Shown here piece after piece: positions 27,367 through 38,548 of a stretch of DNA of 48,388 nucleotides. A program made the translations under genes and the position numbers. The stretch comes from Pseudomonas sp. BN417 (GTDB lineage: Bacteria > Pseudomonadota > Gammaproteobacteria > Pseudomonadales > Pseudomonadaceae): positions 1 through 48,388 of the forward strand of contig NZ_SSOJ01000092.1 of assembly GCF_029871205.1 (NCBI RefSeq), given 5' to 3'. The notes under the pieces were generated by a model, which saw only the letters and a program-made list of their open reading frames with translations, was not told the DNA's origin and ran no database searches. Each line of letters starts with the position of its first letter. Within the stretch, counting starts at the first letter, position 1.

Positions 27367-28356
27367 TTACTGGGCCGCCAGCACGAACGCGCCGGTCACC
27401 AGCAGGTTGATCAGGGTCAGCGGCAGGCACACCTTCCAGCTGAAGGCCATCACCTGGTCATAGCGCGGGCGCGGGATGGAGGCGCGCAGCAGGATGAACA
27501 GCATGATGAAGAAGGCGGTCTTGAGCGCGAACCAGATGAAGGGGATCTGCGGCAGGATGCCGAACGGGCCATGCCAGCCACCGAAGAACAGGGTCACCAG
27601 CAGGGCGGAGATCAGCACGATGCCGATGTACTCGCCCACGAAGAACATGCCCCATTTCATGCCGGCGTATTCGATGTGGTAACCGTCGGCCAGTTCCTGT
27701 TCCGCTTCCGGTTGGTCGAACGGGTGACGGTGGGTCACGGCGACGCCGGCGATGATGAAGGTACAGAAGCCGAAGAACTGCGGAATGATGAACCACAGGT
27801 GCTGGGCCTGGTATTCAACGATGTCGCGCATGTTGAAGGAACCGACCTGGGCCACGATGCCCATCAGCGACAGGGCCAGGAACACCTCGTAGGAGATGGT
27901 CTGGGCCGAGGCGCGCAGGCTGCCGAGCAGGGCGAACTTGTTGTTGCTCGACCAGCCGGCGAAGAGCACCGCGTACACCGCGATACCGGCCATGGCGAAG
28001 AAGAACAGCACGCCAATGTTGAGGTCGGCCACGCCCCAGGTGGGGGTGACCGGGACTACGGCGAACGCGATCAGCAGGGCACTCATGGCGATGATGGGCG
28101 CCAGGGTGAAGATCAGCTTGTCGGCGAACGGCGGGGTCCAGTCTTCCTTGAAGAACATCTTGATCATGTCCGCGCCCAGCTGGAAGGCGCCGAAGGGGCC
28201 GACCCGGTTCGGGCCGTAGCGGTCCTGCCAGAGACCCAGCAGGCGACGCTCCACCCAGGACAGCAGCGCACCGCTGACCACCACGGCCAGCAGGATGACG
28301 ATGGCCTTGATGACGGCGATGACGATGTCGATCAGTTCGGGCGTCAGCCAGCTCAT
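27367..28356 (-). CDS. nuoH: NADH-quinone oxidoreductase subunit H
   Basis: The 329-residue, eight-helix subunit (E. coli about 325) forms the quinone entry chamber and links electron transfer to pumping. [21 protein letters not shown] contains E36 and the RxGPN region ([11 protein letters not shown]), and [16 protein letters not shown] supplies the acidic loop. Its start codon overlaps the nuoG stop by 4 bases (28353-28356). Confidence 0.98.
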   Translation of the reverse strand: MSWLTPELIDIVIAVIKAIVILLAVVVSGALLSWVERRLLGLWQDRYGPNRVGPFGAFQLGADMIKMFFKEDWTPPFADKLIFTLAPIIAMSALLIAFAVVPVTPTWGVADLNIGVLFFFAMAGIAVYAVLFAGWSSNNKFALLGSLRASAQTISYEVFLALSLMGIVAQVGSFNMRDIVEYQAQHLWFIIPQFFGFCTFIIAGVAVTHRHPFDQPEAEQELADGYHIEYAGMKWGMFFVGEYIGIVLISALLVTLFFGGWHGPFGILPQIPFIWFALKTAFFIMLFILLRASIPRPRYDQVMAFSWKVCLPLTLINLLVTGAFVLAAQ

Positions 28357-31061
28357 TGCGCGGCCTCCTGTACGGCGGTGACGACGGCGCCGGCGATGGC
28401 GGCCGGAATGCCCGGCAGGCCGGCGGGCAGGCCGACCAGGCCGATACCCAGTTCTTCCTTGACGGCCAGCGGCAGACGCAGGGTCTGGCCGTTGACGGTC
28501 AGGGCGAGCAGGGCGCCGTCATTGACGCCGAGGCGGTCGGCTTCGTCCTTGGCCATGGCCACGTAGGCCTGCGGGATGCGCTCCTGCACCGGGGCGGCGC
28601 GGGAGCTGTTCTCCTCGCTACCGAACAGGTGGTGCAGCGGCACGGCCTGCCAGGTGCCCTGGGCCGGGTTGAAGGCGGCATTGACGCTGAACCAGGGAAG
28701 GGCTGCGCCCTTGGCCTCGATCAGACGCACGCCCGGATCGCCGGCGCGCAGGTGGCCGCCCACTTCGTCCTGGAACTTGTTCCAGGCTTGCGGCGAGTTC
28801 CAGCCCGGGGACCAGGCGAAGGGGATCTGCTGACGAGGCTCGACGCTGCCGGCATAGCCTTCCATGGAGAAGGCGAAGGGCGAGTCCTTGTCCTGCGGCT
28901 GGCGCGGCTCGTGCACGCTGATATCGGCGCGCATGGCGGTGCGGCCACTGTAGCGGTGCGGTTCGCGGGCGAGCTTCATGCCCTTGATGCGGAACGAGGC
29001 GCTCGGCGCGGCATCGCGGATGGTGGCCAGCAGCGGGCTGCTGTCGGCGCAGGCGGCGGTGACCTGGTCCAGCTGGGTCCAGTCGACGGACTTGCCCTGC
29101 AGGGTGCTGTGCAGCGCGTGCAGCCAGCGCCAGCCCTCGCGGACCAGGATGCTGTCGTCGTAGTAGCTCGGGTCGAAGACCTGGAAGAAGCGCTGGGCGC
29201 GGCCTTCCAGGCTGACCAGGGTGCCATCGCCTTCGGCGAAGCTGGCGGCCGGCAGCACCAGGTGGGCGCGCTCGAGGGTGGCGGTCTGCTGGTGGTCGGC
29301 AACGATGACGACCTTGGCGGCGGCCAGGGCGGCGTCCACCTTGGCGGCGTCGGCGCGGCGGTACAGGTCGTTCTCGAGGATGACCACGGCGTCGGCCTTG
29401 CCGGAGGTCAGCGCCTCCAGTGCGGCGTCGAGGGACTCGCCACCGAACAGGGCCAGGCCCAGGCTGTTGGCTTCCGGCACCACCAGACTGAGGGAACCGT
29501 TCTTCTCACGGTTCTTCAGGGCGCTGGCGATGTTGGCGGCGGCTTCGATCAGGGCCTTCTCGCCCAGGGACGCGCCGGAGACGACCAGCGGGCGCTTGGC
29601 GGCCAGCAGGGCATCGGCGATGCGCTTGACCAGTTCGGCCGCTTCGCTGTCCAGGCCATCAACGGCAGGGGAGCTCGGGTCGATGGCGTGGGCTACGGCG
29701 AAGCCGATGCGGGCGAGGTCGGCCGGGGCGGCGTGGACGCTCTCGGCGGCGACGTCATCCAGGCGGGTGGCAGTGACGCTGGCGATGAACAGCGGGTTCA
29801 GCGCGTCCTGGGCGACGTTCTGCACGGCGGCCATGTGCCAATCCTGGATCTTCATCGAGGCGGCGATATCGGTGGCCTTGCCCTTGACCGCCTGGCGCAG
29901 GGCGAGGGCCATGCGGGCGGCGGTCTGGGTCAGGTCTTCGCCGAGGACGAAGATCGCGTCGTGCTTCTCGACGTCGCGCAGGGTGGGCACCGGCAGCGGG
30001 CCGTTCTGCAGGATGTCGCGGATCAGGCGCAGGTTGGCGAGCTCGGCGGCGGCGATGCCGGAATAGTAGTTCTCGGTGCCGACCAGCTCACGCAGGGCGA
30101 AGTTGCCTTCCAGGCTGGCGCGGGGCGAGCCGATGCCGATCACGCGCTTGCCTTTCAGCAGTTCGGCAGCCTTGTCGAGGGCGGCGTCCAGGCTCAGCTT
30201 CTGGTTGCCCAGCAGCGGCTGGCGCGGACGGTCTTCGCGGTTGACGTAGCCGTAGCCGAAGCGGCCGCGGTCGCAGAGGAAGTACTGGTTCACCGAGCCG
30301 TTGAAACGGTTCTCGATGCGGCGGATCTCGCCGTAGCGTTCACCGGGGCTGATGTTGCAGCCGCTGGAGCAGCCGTGGCAGATGCTCGGGGCGAACTGCA
30401 TGTCCCACTTGCGGTTGTAGCGCTCGGAGTGGGTCTTGTCGGTGAACACGCCGGTCGGGCAGACCTCGACCAGGTTGCCGGAGAATTCGCTCTCCAGGGT
30501 GCCGTCTTCGACGCGGCCGAAGTAGACGTTGTCGTGGGCGCCGTAGACGCCGAGGTCGGTGCCGCCGGCGTAGTCCTTGTAGTAGCGCACGCAGCGGTAG
30601 CAGGCGATGCAGCGGTTCATCTCGTGGGAGATGAACGGGCCGAGCTGCTGGTTCTGGTGGGTACGCTTGGTGAAGCGGTAGCGACGGGCGTTGTGGCCGG
30701 TCATCACCGTCATGTCCTGCAGGTGGCAGTGGCCGCCTTCCTCGCACACCGGGCAGTCGTGCGGGTGGTTGGTCATCAGCCATTCGACGACGCTGGCGCG
30801 GAACTGCTTGGCCTCTTCGTCGTCGATGGAAATCCAGGTGTTGTCGGTGGCGGGAGTCATGCAGGACATGACCAGGCGACCGCGTTTGTCGTTCTCGTCG
30901 GTGTACTGCTTCACCGCGCACTGGCGGCAGGCGCCGACGCTTCCGAGCGCCGGGTGCCAGCAGAAGTAGGGGATGTCGAGTCCGAGGGACAGACAGGCCT
31001 GCAGGAGGTTGTCTGCACCATCGACTTCGAGCGTCTTGCCGTCTACGTGGATAGTGGCCAT
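28353..31061 (-). CDS. nuoG: NADH-quinone oxidoreductase subunit G
   Basis: The 902-residue iron-sulphur subunit (E. coli about 908) belongs to the peripheral arm. The N1b [2Fe-2S] ligands are C34, C45, C48 and C67. The [14 protein letters not shown] block binds N5 and [11 protein letters not shown] with the later VEVCPTGVF binds N4. CHGCSSGCN and a later FLCDRG retain the extra N7 cluster typical of bacterial NuoG. The remainder is a molybdopterin-oxidoreductase-like domain without cofactor. The start at 31061 (MATIHVDGK) lies 97 bases after nuoF, the longest gap in the operon. Confidence 0.98.
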   Translation of the reverse strand: MATIHVDGKTLEVDGADNLLQACLSLGLDIPYFCWHPALGSVGACRQCAVKQYTDENDKRGRLVMSCMTPATDNTWISIDDEEAKQFRASVVEWLMTNHPHDCPVCEEGGHCHLQDMTVMTGHNARRYRFTKRTHQNQQLGPFISHEMNRCIACYRCVRYYKDYAGGTDLGVYGAHDNVYFGRVEDGTLESEFSGNLVEVCPTGVFTDKTHSERYNRKWDMQFAPSICHGCSSGCNISPGERYGEIRRIENRFNGSVNQYFLCDRGRFGYGYVNREDRPRQPLLGNQKLSLDAALDKAAELLKGKRVIGIGSPRASLEGNFALRELVGTENYYSGIAAAELANLRLIRDILQNGPLPVPTLRDVEKHDAIFVLGEDLTQTAARMALALRQAVKGKATDIAASMKIQDWHMAAVQNVAQDALNPLFIASVTATRLDDVAAESVHAAPADLARIGFAVAHAIDPSSPAVDGLDSEAAELVKRIADALLAAKRPLVVSGASLGEKALIEAAANIASALKNREKNGSLSLVVPEANSLGLALFGGESLDAALEALTSGKADAVVILENDLYRRADAAKVDAALAAAKVVIVADHQQTATLERAHLVLPAASFAEGDGTLVSLEGRAQRFFQVFDPSYYDDSILVREGWRWLHALHSTLQGKSVDWTQLDQVTAACADSSPLLATIRDAAPSASFRIKGMKLAREPHRYSGRTAMRADISVHEPRQPQDKDSPFAFSMEGYAGSVEPRQQIPFAWSPGWNSPQAWNKFQDEVGGHLRAGDPGVRLIEAKGAALPWFSVNAAFNPAQGTWQAVPLHHLFGSEENSSRAAPVQERIPQAYVAMAKDEADRLGVNDGALLALTVNGQTLRLPLAVKEELGIGLVGLPAGLPGIPAAIAGAVVTAVQEAAQ

Positions 31062-31158
31062 GGTTCAGTCTTCATCTGCCCGTGTGACCGGGCTTTGGCT
31101 AATGGAATCAGTGTGCGCACGGGGCCGGGTGAGCGGCCGCCATGGCGAATTCTTCTGC

Positions 31159-32505
31159 TCAGGCGCCGACGGGGATCGGTCGCGCTGCCGGGATCTCGCG
31201 GGCGATGCCTGCTTCGAACTCCGGACGGAAATACTTCATCGCACTGCCCAGCGGCTCGACGGCACCCGGTGCGTGGGCGCAGAAGGTCTTGCCTGGGCCG
31301 AGGAAGTTGACGAGCTGCTCCAGGGTCTCCAGGTCACCCGACTGGCCTTCGCCGCGCTCCAGGGAACGCAGGAGCTTCACGCTCCAGGGCAGGCCGTCGC
31401 GGCAGGGAGTGCACCAGCCGCAGGACTCGCGGGCGAAGAACTCTTCCATGTTGCGCAGCAGGGAGACCATGTTGATGCTGTCGTCCACGGCGAGCGCGAG
31501 GCCGGTACCCATACGGGTGCCCACCTTGGCGATGCCGGCGGCGTACATGGGGGCGTCCAGGTGCTCGGGGAGCAGGAAGCCGGTGCCGGCGCCGCCTGGC
31601 TGCCAGGCTTTCAGCTTGTAGCCGTCACGCATCCCACCAGCGTAGTCCTCGAACAGCTCACGAGCCGGAACGCCGAAGGGCAGTTCCCAGAGGCCGGGGT
31701 TCTTCACCTTGCCGGAGAAGCCCATGAGCTTGGTGCCCATGTCTTCGCTGCCCGGGCGGGCGAGGGTCTTGTACCAGTCCACACCGTTGGCGACGATCGC
31801 CGGCACGTTGCACAGGGTCTCGACGTTGTTGACGCAGGTGGGCTTGCCCCAGACGCCGACGGCGGCGGGGAAGGGCGGCTTGGAGCGCGGGTTGGCGCGG
31901 CGGCCTTCCAGGGAGTTGATCAGTGCGGTCTCTTCACCACAGATGTAGCGGCCGGCGCCGGTGTGGACGAAGAGCTCGAAGTCGAAACCGCTGCCGAGGA
32001 TGTTCTTGCCCAGCAGGCCGGCGGCCTTGGCTTCCTCGATGGCGCGGTTGAGGTTGTTCGCCGCGTCGACGTATTCGCCGCGCAGGAAGATGTAGCCGCG
32101 ATAGGCCTTGAGGGCGCGGGCGCTGATCAGCATGCCTTCCACCAGCAGGTGGGGCAGCTGTTCCATCAGCATGCGGTCCTTCCAGGTGTTGGGTTCCATT
32201 TCGTCCGCGTTGCACAGCAGGTAGCGGATGTTCATGGATTCGTCAGCCGGCATCAGGCCCCACTTCACGCCGGTGGGGAAGCCCGCACCGCCGCGGCCCT
32301 TGAGGCCGGAGTCCTTGACCTGCTGCACGATGTCGGCCTGGGCCATTTCGGTCAGGGCCTTGCGTGCGGCGGCATAGCCGTTCTTCTGCTGGTATTCGTC
32401 GAGCCATACCGGCTGCGCGTCTTCGCGCAGGCGCCAGGTCAGCGGATGGGTTTCTTCGCTGCGGGCGATACGGTTGGCCGGGCCGATGGAGGTGAGGGTC
32501 TTCAT
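31159..32505 (-). CDS. nuoF: NADH-quinone oxidoreductase subunit F
   Basis: The 448-residue subunit (E. coli about 445) binds NADH, FMN and cluster N3. [14 protein letters not shown] at about 70-83 is the FMN/NADH glycine-rich loop, and [12 protein letters not shown] with the later cysteine in KTFCAHAPG gives the four N3 ligands. Its start overlaps the nuoE stop by 4 bases. It is the electron entry point of complex I. Confidence 0.98.
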   Translation of the reverse strand: MKTLTSIGPANRIARSEETHPLTWRLREDAQPVWLDEYQQKNGYAAARKALTEMAQADIVQQVKDSGLKGRGGAGFPTGVKWGLMPADESMNIRYLLCNADEMEPNTWKDRMLMEQLPHLLVEGMLISARALKAYRGYIFLRGEYVDAANNLNRAIEEAKAAGLLGKNILGSGFDFELFVHTGAGRYICGEETALINSLEGRRANPRSKPPFPAAVGVWGKPTCVNNVETLCNVPAIVANGVDWYKTLARPGSEDMGTKLMGFSGKVKNPGLWELPFGVPARELFEDYAGGMRDGYKLKAWQPGGAGTGFLLPEHLDAPMYAAGIAKVGTRMGTGLALAVDDSINMVSLLRNMEEFFARESCGWCTPCRDGLPWSVKLLRSLERGEGQSGDLETLEQLVNFLGPGKTFCAHAPGAVEPLGSAMKYFRPEFEAGIAREIPAARPIPVGA

Positions 32506-32996
32506 TGATAGGCCTCCAGCAGCTGGGCAACGCCGTCAGGCTGGACGTCGCCGAAGGTGTCGTCGTCGATCATCACCGCCGGGGCCTTGTCGCAGTTGCC
32601 CAGGCAGCAGACCGGCAGCAGGGTGAAGCGGTTGTCGGTGGTGGTCTGACCGAGGCCGATGCCGAGCTGCTTCTGCATTTCGGCGACGACGGACTCATGG
32701 CCGCCGACGTAGCAGGTCATGCTGTCGCACACGCGGATCACATGGCGGCCGACCGGCTGGCGGAAGATCTGGCTATAGAAGGTGGCCACGCCTTCGACGT
32801 CGCTGGCGGGGATGCCGAGGATCGCGCCGATGGCGTCGGCGGCGCCGTCAGGCACCCAGCCACGCTCCTTCTGGACGATCTTCAGGGCTTCGATGGACGC
32901 CGCGCGCGGGTCCTCGTAGTGATGCATTTCGTGCTCGATGGCCGAGCGCTCGGTTTCGCTGAGGGCGAAACGGTCGGTCTGGATAAGGGTGCTCAT
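32502..32996 (-). CDS. nuoE: NADH-quinone oxidoreductase subunit E
   Basis: The 164-residue thioredoxin-like subunit (E. coli about 166) holds [2Fe-2S] cluster N1a beside FMN. The four ligand cysteines lie in [11 protein letters not shown] and [12 protein letters not shown]. The start at 32996 ([12 protein letters not shown]) lies 1 base from the nuoCD stop, and the 3' end overlaps nuoF. Confidence 0.97.
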   Translation of the reverse strand: MSTLIQTDRFALSETERSAIEHEMHHYEDPRAASIEALKIVQKERGWVPDGAADAIGAILGIPASDVEGVATFYSQIFRQPVGRHVIRVCDSMTCYVGGHESVVAEMQKQLGIGLGQTTTDNRFTLLPVCCLGNCDKAPAVMIDDDTFGDVQPDGVAQLLEAYQ

Positions 32997-32997
32997 G

Positions 32998-34779
32998 TCA
33001 GCGGTCCACGTCAGCCATTACGAAGTCGATACTGCCCAGGTAGGCGATCAGGTCTGCCACCATGCTGCCGCGGATCACCGAGGGGATCTGCTGCAGGTGG
33101 GGGAAGCTGGGCGTCCGGATCCGGGTGCGGTAGCTCATGGTGCTGCCGTCGCTGGTGAGGTAGTAGCTGTTGATGCCCTTGGTCGCCTCGATCATCTGGA
33201 AGGCTTCGTTGGCCGGCATGACCGGGCCCCAGGAAACCTGCAGGAAGTGGGTGATCAGGGTTTCGATGTGTTGCAGCGTGCGCTCTTTCGGCGGCGGCGT
33301 GGTCAGCGGGTGGTCTGCCTTGTACGGGCCTTCGGGCATGTTCTTCAGGCACTGGTCGATGATGCGGATGCTCTGGCGCATCTCTTCAACGCGGACCATG
33401 CAGCGGTCGTAGGCGTCGCCGTTGTGGGCCAGCGGAACCTCGAACTCGAAGTTCTCGTAGCCGGAATAGGGGCGGGCCTTGCGCAGGTCGAAGTCGCAGC
33501 CAGTGGAACGCAGGCCGGCACCGGTGACGCCCCACTCGAGGGCTTCCTTGGTGTTGTACTGGGCGACGCCGACGGTACGGCCGCGCAGGATGCTGTTCTT
33601 CAGGGCGGCCTTTTCATATTCATCGAGGCGCTTGGGCAGCCATTCGACGAATTCCTTGACCAGGCCATCCCATCCACGGGGCAGGTCGTGAGCGACGCCG
33701 CCGATGCGGTACCAGGCCGGGTGCAGGCGGAAGCCGGTGACGGCCTCGATCACCTTGTAGGCGCGCTGGCGGTCGGTGAAGGTGAAGAACACCGGGGTCA
33801 TGGCGCCCACGTCCTGGATGTAGGTACCCAGGAACAGCAGGTGGCTGGTGATCCGGAAGAACTCGGCCATCATCACGCGGATGAAGTCGACGCGCTGCGG
33901 CACCTTGATGCCGGCGAGCTTCTCCACCGCGAGGACGTAGGGCAGGTTGTTCATCACCCCGCCGAGGTAGTCGATGCGGTCGGTGTACGGAATGAAGCTG
34001 TGCCAGGACTGCCGCTCGGCCATTTTCTCGGCGCCGCGGTGGTGGTAACCGACTTCCGGCACGCAGTCGACGATCTCTTCGCCGTCCAGTTGCAGGATGA
34101 TGCGGAAGGCACCGTGGGCGGAGGGGTGGTTCGGGCCGAGGTTGAGGAACATGTAGTCCTCGTTCTCGCCGTGGCGTTTCATGCCCCAGTCTTCCGGGCG
34201 GAAGCGCGCAGCTTCTTCTTCGAGCTGGTGCTTGGCCTGGGTCAGGCTGAAGGGATCGAATTCGGTGGCGCGCGCCGGGTAGTCCTTGCGCAGCGGGTGA
34301 CCTTCCCAGGTGTTGGGCATCATGATCCGCGACAGGTGCGGGTGGCCGGCGAAGGTAATGCCGTACATGTCCCAGACTTCCCGCTCGTACCAGTTGGCGT
34401 TCGGCCAGATACCGGTGACGGTGGGCAGGTTGAGGTCGCCCTCGGACAAGGCCACCTTGATCATTACGTCACTATTACGCTCCAGCGACATCAGGTGGTA
34501 GAACACCGTGAAGTCGGCGTTCGGCAGGCCGCGGCGCTGGGTGCGCAGGCGCTCGTCGACGCCATGCAGGTCGTACAGCATGACGTAGGGGCGCGGCAGG
34601 TTGCGCAGGAATTTCAGGACGTCGATCAGCTTGTCGCGGCCGACCCAGATCACCGGCATGCCGGTGCGGGTCGACTGGATGGTGAAGCTTTCGGCGCCGA
34701 AGCGGGAATTCAGTTCTACGACGACGTCTTGGTCGTCTGCCTTGTAAGGCGGAATGGACAGAACGGTGTCTGCAGTCAT
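32998..34779 (-). CDS. nuoC: NADH-quinone oxidoreductase fused subunit C/D
   Basis: The 593-residue fusion (E. coli NuoCD about 596) combines NuoC (about 1-180; [18 protein letters not shown]) and NuoD (about 200-593; [18 protein letters not shown] and [15 protein letters not shown]). NuoD lines the quinone cavity opposite NuoB. The fused form is typical of Enterobacteria and Pseudomonas. The gene is also called nuoCD or nuoD. nuoB ends 62 bases upstream. Confidence 0.97.
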   Translation of the reverse strand: MTADTVLSIPPYKADDQDVVVELNSRFGAESFTIQSTRTGMPVIWVGRDKLIDVLKFLRNLPRPYVMLYDLHGVDERLRTQRRGLPNADFTVFYHLMSLERNSDVMIKVALSEGDLNLPTVTGIWPNANWYEREVWDMYGITFAGHPHLSRIMMPNTWEGHPLRKDYPARATEFDPFSLTQAKHQLEEEAARFRPEDWGMKRHGENEDYMFLNLGPNHPSAHGAFRIILQLDGEEIVDCVPEVGYHHRGAEKMAERQSWHSFIPYTDRIDYLGGVMNNLPYVLAVEKLAGIKVPQRVDFIRVMMAEFFRITSHLLFLGTYIQDVGAMTPVFFTFTDRQRAYKVIEAVTGFRLHPAWYRIGGVAHDLPRGWDGLVKEFVEWLPKRLDEYEKAALKNSILRGRTVGVAQYNTKEALEWGVTGAGLRSTGCDFDLRKARPYSGYENFEFEVPLAHNGDAYDRCMVRVEEMRQSIRIIDQCLKNMPEGPYKADHPLTTPPPKERTLQHIETLITHFLQVSWGPVMPANEAFQMIEATKGINSYYLTSDGSTMSYRTRIRTPSFPHLQQIPSVIRGSMVADLIAYLGSIDFVMADVDR

Positions 34780-34841
34780 GGTCTCGGTCGCTATTCGTCA
34801 ACGTAAAGAATGAGCCTGGGGGCTTCCGGGGAAGAACAGGC

Positions 34842-35519
34842 TCAGACTTCGTCGGGGCTGCGCAGGTTTGTGACCTGAATACGCTGTTCGCGGCGCTTTT
34901 CCCGCTCGGAGGGCATGTCGGCACGGTAGATGCCTTGGTCCCCCACGACCCAGGATAGCGGCCGGCGCTCCTGGCCGATGGATTCCTGCAGCAGCATCAG
35001 GCCTTGCAGGAACGCCTCGGGGCGGGGCGGGCAACCGGGAATGTAGACGTCCACGGGGAGGAACTTGTCCACGCCCTGAACGACCGAGTATATGTCGTAC
35101 ATGCCGCCGGAGTTCGCGCACGAACCCATGGAGATCACCCACTTGGGCTCCAGCATCTGCTCATAGAGGCGCTGGATGACCGGTGCCATCTTGATGAAGC
35201 AGGTCCCGGCGATGACCATGAAGTCCGCCTGGCGCGGTGATGCACGAATGACTTCCGCACCGAAGCGCGCGATATCGTGCGGCGCGGTGAAGGCGGTGGT
35301 CATCTCCACGTAGCAGCAGGAGAGGCCGAAGTTGTACGGCCACAGGGAGTTCTTGCGACCCCAGTTGACTGCGCCGTTGAGAACATCCTCGAGCTTGCCC
35401 AGGAAGATGTTCTTATGCACCTGATCTTCTAGCAGCGGGTCGGAAACGGTCTCCCGTTCGCCGATCGGATACTGCTCGTAAGTCGCATCCGGATCGATCC
35501 GAGTAAGTTTGTATTGCAT
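34842..35519 (-). CDS. nuoB: NADH-quinone oxidoreductase subunit B
   Basis: The 225-residue subunit carries N2, the cluster that reduces quinone. The ligands are C68 and C69 (LSCCYVEM), C134 (GSCANSGG) and C163 (PGCPPRPE). I chose the ATG at 35519 ([12 protein letters not shown]); a TTG two codons upstream is also open but is less likely. nuoA ends 10 bases upstream. Confidence 0.97.
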   Translation of the reverse strand: MQYKLTRIDPDATYEQYPIGERETVSDPLLEDQVHKNIFLGKLEDVLNGAVNWGRKNSLWPYNFGLSCCYVEMTTAFTAPHDIARFGAEVIRASPRQADFMVIAGTCFIKMAPVIQRLYEQMLEPKWVISMGSCANSGGMYDIYSVVQGVDKFLPVDVYIPGCPPRPEAFLQGLMLLQESIGQERRPLSWVVGDQGIYRADMPSEREKRREQRIQVTNLRSPDEV

Positions 35520-35529
35520 TGCCAAAGCC

Positions 35530-35943
35530 TCATTGTTTTAGCTTCGCCTGCCGCTTGCGACGACCTTCGGGAGCCCAATCGAGCGCCCCGATGCGCCAAA
35601 GGTAGACAAGACCTGCCAACAGAATTGCTATGAAAATGGTTGCTTCGATGAAACCGGCCCAGCCGCTTTCGCGGACGGAGACGGACCAAGCGAAGAGAAA
35701 GAGGGCTTCGACGTCGAAGATCACGAAGAGCATCGCGACCAGATAGAATTTTGCGGAGAGGCGGAGGCGGGCGGTGCCGGTGGGGAGCATGCCGGATTCG
35801 AAGGGGTCGTTCTTGCTACGACCGATGGCCTTGCTGCCCAGCAGGCTCGAGACCCCGATCATGAAAGCGCAGAGGCCGACGACGCCCAGCAGGAAAATGG
35901 CGAAACCCCAGTTGTGGGACATGATGGCAGTAGCTTCCGACAT
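35530..35943 (-). CDS. nuoA: NADH-quinone oxidoreductase subunit A
   Basis: The 137-residue, three-helix membrane subunit is the first gene of the nuo operon. [21 protein letters not shown] is the conserved cytoplasmic loop near the quinone site (DPFESG core), and [19 protein letters not shown] is the second-helix signature. The ATG at 35943 follows a clear AAGGAG (35950-35955 on the minus strand). Confidence 0.97.
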   Translation of the reverse strand: MSEATAIMSHNWGFAIFLLGVVGLCAFMIGVSSLLGSKAIGRSKNDPFESGMLPTGTARLRLSAKFYLVAMLFVIFDVEALFLFAWSVSVRESGWAGFIEATIFIAILLAGLVYLWRIGALDWAPEGRRKRQAKLKQ

Positions 35944-35995
35944 GCCGGAACTCCTTAAGACAAGGAACGGCGTTCACTCGTGTTTATAGGTTTAA

Positions 35996-36021
35996 TGCCG
36001 GGTATCAATGATTGCCCGGCA
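35996..36021. promoter_or_regulatory. Inverted repeat in the nuo leader
   Basis: TGCCGGG (35996-36002) and CCCGGCA (36015-36021) are complementary across 12 bases. The repeat sits about 53 bases before nuoA and just after the candidate transcription start, so it could be an operator or a leader hairpin. Confidence 0.4.
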
Positions 36022-36034
36022 ATCGATTCCGACA

Positions 36035-36064
36035 ATTTTATGCCTGACCGGGTGTACAAGTAAA
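36035..36064 (-). promoter_or_regulatory. Candidate nuo operon promoter
   Basis: On the minus strand TTTACT (36059-36064) and TAAAAT (36035-36040) are 18 bases apart, giving a sigma-70-like promoter about 92 bases from nuoA. It is the best pair I can see in the upstream region, but the -35 is weak. Confidence 0.4.
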
Positions 36065-36179
36065 TTTTTCAGGCCAAAAAATTGCCCGCGCAGCCGGATC
36101 TCGCGCCTGCATCTCCCTTGTAAGCCACGAATGGCAAGGCTTTCAGCGTTTTGTTAGGCCTTGGTCGGATTGCGGCCTT

Positions 36180-36390
36180 ATGTCGCAGTGGGGGCCCGTC
36201 AGAGCTAGTAATGATAGGCATTAGCATTTGATTGGTGGTTAATTAGTCACTACACGGAATTTATCCGCTGGAACTAAGAAACTGCCTAATCAAATATGCT
36301 TCCGGTCCTCCTAAGTTGTTCCATGAGTCCTTTCATATTTGCGACAAATCCATCTGTTTTTAGTACTTAGTGCTTTTCCTGGGTGAAGAA
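36180..36390. other. AT-rich gene-free stretch upstream of nuo
   Basis: Between the nuo promoter region and the phoX-like terminator there are about 200 bases that are visibly more AT-rich than the rest of the window. I see no coding frame. TTTGATT (36227-36233) and AATCAAA (36288-36294) form a loose inverted pair inside a partly matching longer repeat. It may hold upstream activator sites for nuo or an unannotated RNA. Confidence 0.4.
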
Positions 36391-36416
36391 AAAAGGCCGA
36401 CCATCGCTGGTCGGCC
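36388..36416 (-). terminator. Terminator of the PhoX-like gene
   Basis: GGCCGACCA (36395-36403) and TGGTCGGCC (36408-36416) form a 9-bp stem with loop TCGC. On the minus strand a run of six T follows immediately. It lies 18 bases past the stop. Confidence 0.92.
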
Positions 36417-36434
36417 AAGAGCTTCGAGGGGGAT

Positions 36435-38429
36435 TCAGAGCAGCCTGTGGCCGTCCTCGCGGGTGATGACCACGGTCGAGGAGCGCGGGCGCTTGCCCGG
36501 GCCGTCCGGCCAGGTGCTGAGCAGGTTGGTGGCGGTTGAGCCTTCGCCCGGGTGCTGGATATTGATGAACAGTGTGCGGAAGTCCGGCGTCGCCGTAATG
36601 CCGGTCACCTCAGCGCCCAGCGGGCCCACCAGGAAGCGCTTCAGTTCGCCGCTGCGCGGGTCAGCGACGAGCATCTGGTTGTTGCCGAACGGGCCGGCGC
36701 TCAGCTGGCTGCCGCTCATGTCGGTCTGGATCCACAGGCGACCTTCATCGTCGAACCAGAGGCCGTCCGGGCTGGCGAGGATGTTCTGCGCGCCCAGGGC
36801 GTTGCCATTGGGGCCGCGGCTGTCGCTTTCCGGGCCGGCGAGGAGGAAGAGGTTCCAGTCGAAGCGCCTGCCGCTGTGGTCGCGGCTGTTTTCGCGCCAG
36901 CGGATAATGTGGCCGTAGGTGTTGGCCGGGCGCGGGTTGGCGGCGTCGGCGGTGGTGCGTGCGGTGTTGTTGGTGAGGGTGAAGTAGACCTCGCCGTTGT
37001 CCGGGTTCACCGCACCCCATTCAGGGCGGTCCATGCGGGTGGCGCCGACGATGTCGGCAGCGAGGCGGGTATTGATCAGCACCTCGCCCTGGTCGGCGAA
37101 ACTGACACCGGCGGCCTGGCAGGCCTTGAGGAAGTTGCTGTCGTTGAGGTCCAGGGCCAGCCAGTCGCCGCTGCCGTCGGCGTTGAAGCGCCCGACGTAG
37201 AGGGTGCCTTCGTCCAGCAGGCGGCCGTTGGCTTGGCCGGGGCGGTACTTGTCGCGGCTGACGTACTTGTAGATGTATTCGTTCTGCGAGTCATCGCCGG
37301 AATAGCAAACCACCGGGCGGCCCGATTTCACCGGGGCGAAGATCAGGCCTTCGTGGGCGAAGCGGCCGAGTGCGGTGTGCTTGACCGGGGTGGACTCCGG
37401 GTCGAAGGGGTCGATCTCGACTATCCAGCCGAAGTGGTTGGGTTCGTTGCGGTAGTCGCCCTTGGCGTCGGCCGCCTTGCGGGTGGCGTCGAAGCGCTCG
37501 AACTCGTCGCCGGTGAGGGTTTCCCAACCGAAGCGGCTGGCATTGCGCAGGCCATAGCGCTTGAGTTCGCGGGGCAGGTCGGCGTCGCGGGTAGCGAAGT
37601 AGCCGGCCCAGTTTTCCTCGCAGGTCAGGTAAGTGCCCCAGGGGGTGAAGCCGTTCGAGCAGTTGTTCTGGGTGCCGCGGGTGGCGGTACCTTGGGGGCT
37701 GTAGCGGGTCTGCAGCAGATTGTGGCCGCGGGCCGGCCCGGTGATTTCCATGTGCGTCGCGGCAGTGATGCGGCGGTTGCGGCGGCTCGGCACCACTTCC
37801 CACTCGCCGCCTACATTGCGGCGGATCTCTACCACCGAGACGCCGTGAGCGTTGATTTCCTTGCGTACTTCCTCGGCGCTGGCGCGTTTGCCGTCCACCA
37901 GGGTCGCGCCGTTGGGATGCAGCAGCGGGGCGTCGATGTATTCATGGTTCAGCACCAGCAGCCCATGGTCCGAGCGCTTGCCCGGACCGCGGCGGGCGTC
38001 GATGGGGAAGAAGTGCATGCCGTCATGGTGCATGCCAATCTGCTCAGCCTGGTCCTGGGCGCTATTGCTGGCGTCATCGGCGAAGGCCGGGTAGCGCCCG
38101 GTGATGGGGGTGCCCCAGGGAATGAAGGCCGTGGCCTTGTAGCCCGGCGGCACCGTGATCGTGTCGGCGCGGCCGGTGGGGATTGCTTCGAAGGGCAGGC
38201 GCGAGCGGGGCTTGAAGGGGAAGCCCTTGGTCTCCGGGTCGGCTGCCAGGACTTGGCCTGGGATGGTTGCGCCGAGGAAGGCCAGGGTGCTCATGGCGGC
38301 ACCGCCGATCAGCAACTGGCGGCGGTTGAGTCCACCGATCAGGTCGTTGATGTGCGGGTTGTCGGAGGTGTTGCTGGGCAACTCGTCGCCGTTGCCAAAG
38401 AGCACGGCATTGTCGTTTTGTTGGTTCAA
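36435..38429 (-). CDS. PhoX/DUF839-family protein with Tat signal
   Basis: The 664-residue protein has a twin-arginine-type signal at about 35-62 (NRRQLLIGGAAMSTLAFLGA), so it is likely exported folded. The mature part belongs to the PhoX-like DUF839 family of beta-propeller metal-dependent phosphatases and relatives. It carries HDGMHFFP, GLLVLNHEY, GTYLTCEENW, RFAHEGLIFAP and ASPDGLWFDDEGRLWIQTD. Phosphatase activity is plausible but unproven. Translation appears to start at TTG 38429; a nearby upstream ATG is out of frame. No Pho box was recognised upstream. Confidence 0.88.
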   Translation of the reverse strand: MNQQNDNAVLFGNGDELPSNTSDNPHINDLIGGLNRRQLLIGGAAMSTLAFLGATIPGQVLAADPETKGFPFKPRSRLPFEAIPTGRADTITVPPGYKATAFIPWGTPITGRYPAFADDASNSAQDQAEQIGMHHDGMHFFPIDARRGPGKRSDHGLLVLNHEYIDAPLLHPNGATLVDGKRASAEEVRKEINAHGVSVVEIRRNVGGEWEVVPSRRNRRITAATHMEITGPARGHNLLQTRYSPQGTATRGTQNNCSNGFTPWGTYLTCEENWAGYFATRDADLPRELKRYGLRNASRFGWETLTGDEFERFDATRKAADAKGDYRNEPNHFGWIVEIDPFDPESTPVKHTALGRFAHEGLIFAPVKSGRPVVCYSGDDSQNEYIYKYVSRDKYRPGQANGRLLDEGTLYVGRFNADGSGDWLALDLNDSNFLKACQAAGVSFADQGEVLINTRLAADIVGATRMDRPEWGAVNPDNGEVYFTLTNNTARTTADAANPRPANTYGHIIRWRENSRDHSGRRFDWNLFLLAGPESDSRGPNGNALGAQNILASPDGLWFDDEGRLWIQTDMSGSQLSAGPFGNNQMLVADPRSGELKRFLVGPLGAEVTGITATPDFRTLFINIQHPGEGSTATNLLSTWPDGPGKRPRSSTVVITREDGHRLL

Positions 38430-38548
38430 GGCGGGTCTCCATACGGGCCAATCGACGGAGCCCTGACGCTAATGCCTGAAAGCGACGGAAGCATGACAAA
38501 GACGTGGACATGTTGTTGCGAGGGAGGCGGCACGCATATCGCCATGCT

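Noticed and set aside
28356-31310. A 984-codon plus-strand frame opposite nuoG
   Set aside because: It is the antisense shadow of nuoG; the Gly/Ala/Val/His bias and lack of domains show it is not a gene.
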